Position numbers and translations under genes: made by a program. 9,911 nt of DNA. Source: Verrucomicrobiota bacterium (GTDB taxonomy: Bacteria > Verrucomicrobiota > Verrucomicrobiia > Limisphaerales > UBA8199). The notes beneath the pieces are model-generated. The model saw nothing but the letters and a program-made list of their open reading frames with translations. It did not search any database and was not told the DNA's origin. Positions 1-5,033 of the stretch are shown one piece after another. The stretch is from positions 1-9,911 of the forward strand of contig JAPLUA010000158.1 of assembly GCA_026397855.1 (NCBI GenBank), given 5' to 3'. Each line of letters begins with the position of its first letter. Positions within the stretch are counted from its first letter, which is position 1.

Positions 1-144
1 CCATCCCATGCCTGCCCTGGCTGCGGTGCGTGCGGGTTCAACCGCCTGCTCGCGCGCAGCGGCGTCCTCCACACGATGGTCCCGGCCCGGCCGGGGAACT
101 GAAGGCCCGATCCAGGATGGCGGCCGCCTTCATGCCCTCCGCTG
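1..144. other. Non-coding flank downstream of the AraC gene
   Basis: I support no gene here. A GC-rich inverted repeat (CCCGGCC-C-GGCCGGG, 81-95) lies about 50 bases beyond the AraC stop, but no T-run follows on the minus strand, so I do not call it a terminator. Confidence 0.4.
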
Positions 145-1257
145 TCACTTCACGCCTTGCTGTTTGGTGCCGGGCGGGCATTGCTTCCCGGGTGCGGGAG
201 AGCCGGCAACCTTGAGGCGGTAGTCGCGGGGCGACGTGCCGGTCTTCCGGTGGAAGACCGTGGCGAAATACTGGCTGGATTGGAATCCGCAGTTCAGGGC
301 CACATCGGTGATGGAGGTCTGGGGGTCGGTCCGGAGGAGCCGCTTGGCGGCCTCGACCCGGCATTGGGCGAGGTATTCGGAGGGGGTCAGGTTGGTGATC
401 TGGCGGCAGTATTCCGTAAAGCGGCTGCGGCCCAGACCGCATTGCCGGGCCATCTCCTCGAGAGTCCAGGGGTCTTCCAGATGCTCGGGCAATCCGCTAA
501 GAAACATCTCCACGCTGCGCCGGGTGGAGGTCAGGCGGGCATCCAGCGGGGCGTTCTTCTTCTGCAGCAACTGCAGCAAGGCCAGGAACAGCTCGTTGAT
601 GTAGAGCTGCATCTGGGTCTGAACGCTCAGCGGCCTGGCCGTGTCCACCAGTTCGCCGATCTTCTCGAAGCACCGGCGGATCTCCTGGTTGGCGTGCCAG
701 ACGGGCTGCTCGTTGTGGCTCAGCAGCGTGGTCAGCCGCCGGATGTCGTGCGGGGAGAGAATCAGCCAGGACGGCCAGTGCCACGGCTGGTTGGGCCGGC
801 GCAAGCCCACGTCGAGGATCAGGAAATAGAGCCGGCAGGCCGCAATGTTGGGGTTGCCCACACGATGCCGTTGCCAGGGCCGCGCCACCGTCAGGTCGCC
901 GCTCTGGAGGACGAACGCCTCGTCTTCCACCAGGAAGTCGAACTTGCCGCGGGCCATGTAGGTCAGCTCGATACCCTCGTTGCGGTGCCAGTCCAGCCCC
1001 CAGTTCTGGGTGCCGACCGCATCCCAGAATCCCACGGAGGAGACCTCCGGCAGCATTTTGGGCGGCAACGGGATGCCCGGGTAGCTGCGCCGGCCGAAGC
1101 CGTGCAGCTGCAGCTCGCCTCGCGCGACCGCCTGGCGGACCGGCTCGCACGAATCCGCGTGGTAGGTCGCCCCGGGCGAGAGAAATACGGCGCCGTGGCG
1201 GACGGCTGAACTGTTCCTGGTGCGCGGCGGAGCGGCGGAGGGCATGGCTATGTTCAA
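145..1257 (-). CDS. AraC-family transcriptional regulator with N-terminal cupin-like sensor domain
   Basis: This 370-residue protein is a likely cytoplasmic DNA-binding regulator that responds to a sugar. Residues about 85-165 look like the AraC-type cupin sensor domain, with GIELTYMARGKFDFLVEDE followed by LQSGDLTVARPWQRHRV. Residues about 248-348 form the double helix-turn-helix of the AraC/XylS family: TLEEMARQCGLGRSRFTEYC, then the linker TPSEYLAQCRVEAAKRLL, then the second helix pair SITDVALNCGFQSSQYFATV and the family-typical end FHRKTGTSPRDYR. The C-terminal tail is Pro/Gly rich and probably disordered. The longest start is TTG at 1255-1257, with only a weak GGTAG upstream. An in-frame ATG at 1243-1245 (366 residues) is equally possible. 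The gene is divergent from the sugar-catabolic operon, the usual arrangement for a local regulator. The family call is very sure; the ligand is unknown. Confidence 0.95.
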   Translation of the reverse strand: MNIAMPSAAPPRTRNSSAVRHGAVFLSPGATYHADSCEPVRQAVARGELQLHGFGRRSYPGIPLPPKMLPEVSSVGFWDAVGTQNWGLDWHRNEGIELTYMARGKFDFLVEDEAFVLQSGDLTVARPWQRHRVGNPNIAACRLYFLILDVGLRRPNQPWHWPSWLILSPHDIRRLTTLLSHNEQPVWHANQEIRRCFEKIGELVDTARPLSVQTQMQLYINELFLALLQLLQKKNAPLDARLTSTRRSVEMFLSGLPEHLEDPWTLEEMARQCGLGRSRFTEYCRQITNLTPSEYLAQCRVEAAKRLLRTDPQTSITDVALNCGFQSSQYFATVFHRKTGTSPRDYRLKVAGSPAPGKQCPPGTKQQGVK

Positions 1258-1322
1258 ATTCTACCAACGGCCAATAATGGAAGATATTCCGCCCCGGAAC
1301 GGCTAATGTCAACGCGATTAAT
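1253..1322 (+). promoter_or_regulatory. Divergent promoter/operator block, copy A
   Basis: This lies between the AraC gene and the plus-strand operon. It is conserved with 7984-8050: the first 38 bases match at 28 positions without a gap, including the 9-mer ATGGAAGAT at 1277-1285. After a 3-base length difference, a second part (1302-1322) matches at 14 of 21, including CGCGAT. Two TGG-type half-sites about 10 bp apart (CGGCCAATAA then TGGAAGATAT) suit an AraC-family dimer binding one face of the helix. The block touches the TTG start of the regulator gene, so binding could also repress that gene. TAATGT at 1304-1309 could be a -10 element. The repeat is seen in the sequence; operator function is inferred. 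Confidence 0.6.
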
Positions 1323-1448
1323 CTTATGCAAGATGCGCTCGCCATTTCTGACCGCCAGGGGCCGATCACCGAGCCTCCCCGGCGTCCAACGCCGGAATGC
1401 GGGGGGATCAATACCCTTGAGGCGGAGTCCGCGGCCCATCCGGATGCC

Positions 1449-2414
1449 ATGCCCCGGAGGGACTTCCTGAAAGGCTCGATGCTCGCCGCCGCCGGCGGAG
1501 CCCTCGGGGCCGTGCCGGCCGGCGCCGCCGACGCAGCGCCCGCCCCGGCGCGGGCCAAGGCGCCCGCAGGGAACAGGAAGATCGGGGTCGGCGTGAACCT
1601 GGAATTCGTCCGCCACGCCGACAAGAGCTTGGCCTATGGGTTCGCGAGCGCCGCCCGGATCGGGTTCAAGTATGTCGAGCCGTGCTTCCTGATGGGGCGC
1701 TGCCTGCTCTCCAACGCGGGGTATTGCCACGTCACGAGCATGGACACGGACCCGGCGGAGATCAAACAGTTGGCCGCCGCGTCGGGCCTGAAGATTTCCG
1801 CCCTGTCGGCGCACTCGGACCTGCTCAGCCCGGAATACGGCGTGCTCTACGCGCGCGCGGGGATCCGCTACGCCAGGGCGCTGGGGGTCAACGTTGTCCA
1901 GATCACCGAGGACATGAACCCTCCCAAGTGGATGACCGAGCAGGATGCGTTTGACATCATGAAGGTCAACCTGCGGGCCATTGCCGAAACCTGCGAGGAG
2001 AACGGCGTCTATATCGGCGTGGAGCCCCACGGGCCTTACACCGCGAACCCCGCGCGCTTGAAGCGCATCCTGGAGTTGGTGGATTCGCCCTGGATCCGCG
2101 TTAACTTTGACACCGGCAATTCCTTCCTGGCTGGCCAGGATCCCTATGCGATGCTCGATGCCTTTATCGGCAAAGTCGTCCACGTCCACGCCAAGGATAT
2201 TTCGGTCAAGCAGGCGGAGAAGGAGCGCGGCAAGGTTACCGGGACTGCCGTCGGATGCGCTTGCGGCGACGGCGTCATTGACTGGCGGCGTGTCATCGGC
2301 CAGCTCAAGAAGGCTGGCTACACGGGAGTCATTTCCGTCGAGTGCGGGACCGAGGAGCAGGCTGTGCGCTCGCTGGCCCATCTGAACAAGGTCCTGGCCG
2401 AGGTTGACGCCTGA
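1449..2414 (+). CDS. Tat-exported sugar phosphate isomerase/epimerase-like TIM-barrel protein
   Basis: This protein belongs to the xylose-isomerase-like TIM-barrel superfamily (AP_endonuc_2), whose members isomerise, epimerise or otherwise rearrange sugars using a divalent metal. With the ATG at 1449 it has 321 residues and opens with a twin-arginine signal, MPRRDFLKGSMLAAAGGALG, followed by an Ala/Pro-rich spacer, so export is predicted. Likely metal or substrate ligands sit on successive strands: Glu192 in GVEPHG, Asp221 in NFDTGNS, His245 and His247 with Asp250 in HVHAKD, and Glu298 in SVECG. The motif GDGVIDWRRVIGQLKKAGY near the end is typical of the family. An upstream in-frame ATG at 1326 would place the Tat motif about 42 residues in and follows the putative promoter by only a few bases, so 1449 is preferred although neither start has a good ribosome site. 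It is the first gene of the run. The exact reaction cannot be deduced. Confidence 0.9.
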   Translation: MPRRDFLKGSMLAAAGGALGAVPAGAADAAPAPARAKAPAGNRKIGVGVNLEFVRHADKSLAYGFASAARIGFKYVEPCFLMGRCLLSNAGYCHVTSMDTDPAEIKQLAAASGLKISALSAHSDLLSPEYGVLYARAGIRYARALGVNVVQITEDMNPPKWMTEQDAFDIMKVNLRAIAETCEENGVYIGVEPHGPYTANPARLKRILELVDSPWIRVNFDTGNSFLAGQDPYAMLDAFIGKVVHVHAKDISVKQAEKERGKVTGTAVGCACGDGVIDWRRVIGQLKKAGYTGVISVECGTEEQAVRSLAHLNKVLAEVDA

Positions 2415-2449
2415 GCGTGTTTGGCGAGAATGGGTTTCGGATAAGACCT

Positions 2450-3925
2450 ATGCCGAGCCGCTTTCGATCCGTCTGCTTTCACCTCGCGCTGTGCTGCCTG
2501 CCGCTGGCGGCCCCGGCGGGCTCCGCCGGCGTGGAGGTTCTGCGCCAGCCCAACCCTTTGGGGCTGGAATGGCTGTCGGTGCCGGACTCAACCAAAACCT
2601 GCCTCAGGAGCGGCTTTGACTTCAAGGACGGCAACGTGGACTCGGGCAACCTCCTCCGTATCGAACCGGCCGGCCGCAGCTTCCAGGAGCCCGATGCGGT
2701 CTGGGTTCTGTTCGACGCGGCAGGCCCCGGCGCCATCACCAGCATCTGGCTCACCGGCAAGAACCGGCAGGGCAAGGCAGGCATCGGGGGGCGGCTGAAC
2801 TTCTTCTTCGACGGCGAGGAGCAGCCATCCCTATCCGGCGAGCTGCCGGGGGTGTTCGAGGCCGGCGATGTGTTCCTCAAGCCGCTGGCGGAGAAGTCGA
2901 GCGGCGGATGGGTCTGCTATGCGCCGATCTTTTTTGCGCGCAGCCTGAAGATCACCCTGACCGGGGCGGCCGCCAGTTACGTGGTCCGCACCAACAGCCT
3001 GGGGCAGGCCATTCCCCACCTCTATCACCAGCTCAGCTACCAGTCCCTGAAGGGCCCGGTCCAGAGCAGCACGGCGGCGTCTCTGCGGCGCACCGCAGCC
3101 TGGTCGCGTCCCGCGCCGCGTGATCCGGCGGTGCGCACGCTCGACCTGGCGCCCGGCGAGATCCGCGTCGTGGCCGGCGCGGCCGGAACCGGCATCGTGC
3201 AGTCGTTGCGGCTGCGGTTTGAGAGCGGCGACCCCGATGCCGCGAGGCTTCGTATCCGCGCGGACGGCCAAACGCTGGTGGACCTGCGGGTGCCGGAGTT
3301 CTGGGGGTTCAGCCGCCAGGCGCGACCCGATGCCCGGCTTGATTCCGCGCTGCTGGCGGTCGGGCCGGATGGAACGTATGCCAGCTATTGGCCGATGCCG
3401 CATCGGGGCGAACTCAAGGTCGAGCTGGTGAACGGCCCGGCGCCCGCCCGCGTGCGTGTTGAGTTGGACGACCAGCCGGGCTGGCCCCAGCCCGAGCATC
3501 TGCATTTTCACGCTGAACGGGTGACGGATACCACCGAGCCGGGCCGCGACATCAAGCTGCTCGAAGTGGCCGGCCGCGGCCACTACGCCGGCGCCATCCT
3601 CGAGATGGCCAACGCCACGCTGGAGGGGGATGACCGCTTCCAGGTGGATGGTGAGCCATTCCCGCCCGCGTGGCACGGTACAGGCACGGAGGATTACTTC
3701 CGCTGCGGCTGGTATTTCACTGGCGGCGCGCTCACCCGCCCGGTATATGGGTTGCTGGACAACGCCGTGCCGAAGATTGCCTATCGCTTCCACGTGGCCG
3801 ACCGGGTCAACTTCACCCGCTCGGTCGTGATCGGCTTCGAGCACGGGCACCACAATCGCTACCGTGGACCCTACAGCGGCACGGTCTTCTGGTACGGCGA
3901 ACGCGCGGAGCCGGGCAAGCCATGA
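2450..3925 (+). CDS. Secreted DUF2961 / GH172-family glycoside hydrolase-like protein
   Basis: With the ATG at 2450 this is a 491-residue protein whose N-terminus, MPSRFRSVCFHLALCCLPLA, reads as a Sec signal peptide. An upstream in-frame GTG at 2417 would add 11 residues. The DUF2961 hallmarks are clear: AGPGAITSIWLTG (about 90), FFFDGEEQPS, LLEVAGRGHYAGAILEM, and the signature WHGTGTEDYFRCGWYF (about 407-422). Characterised relatives in GH172 act on furanosides such as alpha-fructofuranosides and alpha-arabinofuranosides and have jelly-roll folds; the Glu of TEDYF is a candidate catalytic residue. The protein is longer than many single-domain members because a jelly-roll-like segment seems present twice (about 85-200 and 235-340). 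It begins 35 bases after the TIM-barrel gene and its stop overlaps the next start as ATGA. The family is sure; the substrate is unknown. Confidence 0.88.
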   Translation: MPSRFRSVCFHLALCCLPLAAPAGSAGVEVLRQPNPLGLEWLSVPDSTKTCLRSGFDFKDGNVDSGNLLRIEPAGRSFQEPDAVWVLFDAAGPGAITSIWLTGKNRQGKAGIGGRLNFFFDGEEQPSLSGELPGVFEAGDVFLKPLAEKSSGGWVCYAPIFFARSLKITLTGAAASYVVRTNSLGQAIPHLYHQLSYQSLKGPVQSSTAASLRRTAAWSRPAPRDPAVRTLDLAPGEIRVVAGAAGTGIVQSLRLRFESGDPDAARLRIRADGQTLVDLRVPEFWGFSRQARPDARLDSALLAVGPDGTYASYWPMPHRGELKVELVNGPAPARVRVELDDQPGWPQPEHLHFHAERVTDTTEPGRDIKLLEVAGRGHYAGAILEMANATLEGDDRFQVDGEPFPPAWHGTGTEDYFRCGWYFTGGALTRPVYGLLDNAVPKIAYRFHVADRVNFTRSVVIGFEHGHHNRYRGPYSGTVFWYGERAEPGKP

Positions 3926-3948
3926 ACCGAAGAACGGCAATTGCGCCC

Positions 3949-3969
3949 AACCGCAAAGATTGCAAAAAG
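3949..3969 (+). repeat. Degenerate 'AACCGCAAAGA' dispersed-repeat copy
   Basis: The bases AACCGCAAAGATTGCAAAAA resemble, allowing one gap, the reverse complement of the repeat at 4143-4170. The segment lies inside the start of the truncated SUMF1-like remnant and encodes its basic NRKDCKK stretch. The similarity is short and could be chance. Confidence 0.35.
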
Positions 3970-3974
3970 TACCG

Positions 3975-4066
3975 GGCCCCCAGTCTGCTCCTGGGTTTAG
4001 CCTGCTGCCATGCCGCCGCGGCGGAGCTGCCGACCAGGATCACCGGCGCGGACGCTGCCGAGATGG
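3975..4066 (+). repeat. 92-bp direct repeat, copy 1 (SUMF1-like signal-peptide region)
   Basis: This matches 4265-4356 at a constant offset of 290 bases with 6 differences in 92 positions and no gap. It encodes the hydrophobic signal core and mature start ELPTRITGADAAEM. The offset of 290 puts the two copies in different absolute frames, and each is read in the frame of its own gene. Confidence 0.9.
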
Positions 4067-4142
4067 AGAAATAGGAGCAGGAACGGGCGCTCGAACCCGA
4101 TACTATTCAGTGAGACAGATTCAGGTAACTCAGCCCGGTCTT

Positions 4143-4170
4143 TCTCTGCGCTCTTCGCGTCTCTGCGGTT
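4143..4170 (-). repeat. Dispersed intergenic repeat of the AACCGCAGAGACGC type
   Basis: On the minus strand this reads AACCGCAGAGACGCGAAGAG followed by CGCAGAGA, an internally periodic string (CGCAGAGA, CGCGAAGA, CGCAGAGA). Very similar strings are, from general knowledge, scattered between genes in many Verrucomicrobiota, Planctomycetota and cyanobacterial genomes. Here it sits between the SUMF1-like remnant and the intact gene, just upstream of the candidate ATG at 4173. Its function is unknown. Confidence 0.6.
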
Positions 4171-4172
4171 TA

Positions 4173-5033
4173 ATGGAGCCTGGTTCATCCGCATGGTCAC
4201 GGCTAAGTTTGAGAGCTGGGCTTTCGGGAGGACGCTTGCCCTCCCCAGGTTGGGTTTTCAAACAGGCCCTCAGTCTGCTCCTGGGTTTGGCCTGCTGCCA
4301 TGCGGCGGCGGCTGAGCTGCCGGCCAGGATCACCGGCGCGGACGCTGCCGAGATGGCGCTGGTGCCGGCAGGCCCATTCCTGATGGGCAGCCTCGACGGC
4401 GAGGCCGACGAACGGCCGGCGCGCACGGTGAAGCTCGACGCATTCTACATGGACCGGTTTGAGGTGACGCACGCGCAATACGCAGCCTTCGTGCAGGCCA
4501 CGGGGCACAAAGCGCCGATTGATTGGCCCGGGGGCAAGATGCCGCCGGCCCTGGCGAAGCATCCCGTCGTCAATGTGACCTGGTCCGACGCCGACGCCTA
4601 TGCGCGCTGGGCTGGCAAACGGCTCCCGACCGAGGCGGAATGGGAAAAAGCGGCCCGCGGCACCGACGCCCGCATCTATCCCTGGGGGAATGACCCGGCC
4701 AGGAAATCCGCCAGCGGTCAGGATGCCCAGGATCCCAAACGACGCGAGGGGCGGACCTTCCCCGTGGGCAGTTTCCCGGATGATGCCTCACCTTATGGCG
4801 TGATGGACATGGCGGGCAACGCCTGGGAGTGGACCGCCGACTGGTATAACGCCTATCCCGGCAATGAGAACCTGGAACTGGAATACGGCTGCAAATACCG
4901 GGTCATACGCGGCGGGGGCGCGCTGGATTACTATGGCAAACCCTCGACCCGGCGCTGCGCCACCCGCGCTCGCAGCGCGCCTTACGGAACTTACGACGCG
5001 CTCGGCTTCCGGTGCGTGAAGGAGGCGAAATGA
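4173..5033 (+). CDS. Secreted SUMF1/FGE-like domain protein, probably not a formylglycine-generating enzyme
   Basis: From the ATG at 4173 this is 286 residues: a long n-region (about 32 residues), a hydrophobic core SLLLGLACCHAAAAELP, then the FGE-sulfatase (SUMF1) fold. Domain landmarks are ALVPAGPFLMGS (about 62), DRFEVTHAQYAAFV, TWSDADAYARWAGKRLPTEA (about 136), YPWGND, MDMAGNAWEWTADWY (about 211), RGGGALDYYGKP (about 245) and the end ALGFRCVKEAK. Genuine aerobic FGE uses two cysteines spaced C-x4-C after RGGS; here neither is present, and the only nearby Cys is in TRRCATRARS. A structural or carbohydrate-linked role is more likely. The start is uncertain: 4173 lies at the edge of a dispersed repeat with no ribosome site, and the frame is open further upstream. 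Starting at Met61 (4353) would lose the signal peptide. The stop overlaps the next ATG as ATGA. No sulfatase gene is in the window. Confidence 0.82.
   Translation: MEPGSSAWSRLSLRAGLSGGRLPSPGWVFKQALSLLLGLACCHAAAAELPARITGADAAEMALVPAGPFLMGSLDGEADERPARTVKLDAFYMDRFEVTHAQYAAFVQATGHKAPIDWPGGKMPPALAKHPVVNVTWSDADAYARWAGKRLPTEAEWEKAARGTDARIYPWGNDPARKSASGQDAQDPKRREGRTFPVGSFPDDASPYGVMDMAGNAWEWTADWYNAYPGNENLELEYGCKYRVIRGGGALDYYGKPSTRRCATRARSAPYGTYDALGFRCVKEAK
4226..4245. repeat. Short inverted repeat upstream of the SUMF1-like signal peptide
   Basis: GGGAGG (4226-4231) and CCTCCC (4240-4245) can pair around an 8-base loop. No T-run follows, so it is not a convincing terminator. If translation starts at 4173, this hairpin lies inside the coding sequence. 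If the true start is downstream, the hairpin would be in the leader and could affect expression. Confidence 0.3.
4265..4356 (+). repeat. 92-bp direct repeat, copy 2 (within the intact SUMF1-like gene)
   Basis: This is the partner of 3975-4066. It encodes LSLLLGLACCHAAAAELPAR then ITGADAAEM of the intact gene. After this point the sequence continues into the conserved domain with ALVPAGPFLMGS. Confidence 0.9.
5018..5025 (+). promoter_or_regulatory. Strong ribosome binding site for the PcRGLX-like gene
   Basis: GAAGGAGG ends four bases before the ATG at 5030 and lies inside the end of the SUMF1-like gene. It is the only strong Shine-Dalgarno match before a gene in this window. It decides the start at 5030 over the in-frame GTG at 5012. 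Confidence 0.7.

Larger units (their letters stand above)
3922..4074 (+). pseudogene. Truncated 5' remnant of a SUMF1-like gene
   Basis: The ATG at 3922 overlaps the GH172 stop as ATGA, the arrangement expected of a coupled operon gene. The 50-codon reading frame encodes a basic start with NRKDCKKYR, a hydrophobic signal-peptide core SLLLGLACCHAAAAELP, then TRITGADAAEM, and stops at TAG 4072-4074. The part from 3975 to 4066 is nearly identical to the signal-peptide region of the intact SUMF1-like gene downstream, in the matching frame. Homology ends after the codon GAG ATG G, exactly where the conserved domain would begin. Four of six differences between copies are silent, which suggests both copies were once translated. 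It could still be expressed as a short secreted peptide, but a remnant of a deleted or interrupted paralogue is the simpler reading. Confidence 0.7.

Noticed and set aside
81..95. GC-rich hairpin downstream of the AraC gene as a terminator
   Set aside because: The loop is minimal and no T-run follows on the minus strand. In GC-rich DNA such repeats are frequent by chance.
118..128. GGCGGCCGCC palindrome near the AraC stop
   Set aside because: It is simple GC-rich self-complementarity with no second copy or context pointing to a binding site.
239..257. Perfect inverted repeat GGTCTTCC-GGT-GGAAGACC
   Set aside because: It lies inside the AraC coding region at the conserved VFHRKTG motif, so codon constraint explains it well enough.
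1254..2381. Open minus-strand frame opposite the TIM-barrel gene
   Set aside because: It is a shadow. It would also run through the divergent promoter block and into the AraC start.
2831..3940. Long open minus-strand frame opposite the GH172-like gene
   Set aside because: The plus strand carries clear family signatures throughout. The antisense product has no recognisable features.
3864..4172. Extending the SUMF1-like gene upstream to an ATG at 3864
   Set aside because: The extension overlaps the end of the GH172-like gene in another frame, then runs through repeat sequence and the gene remnant. It encodes nothing recognisable and would bury the signal peptide about 130 residues in.
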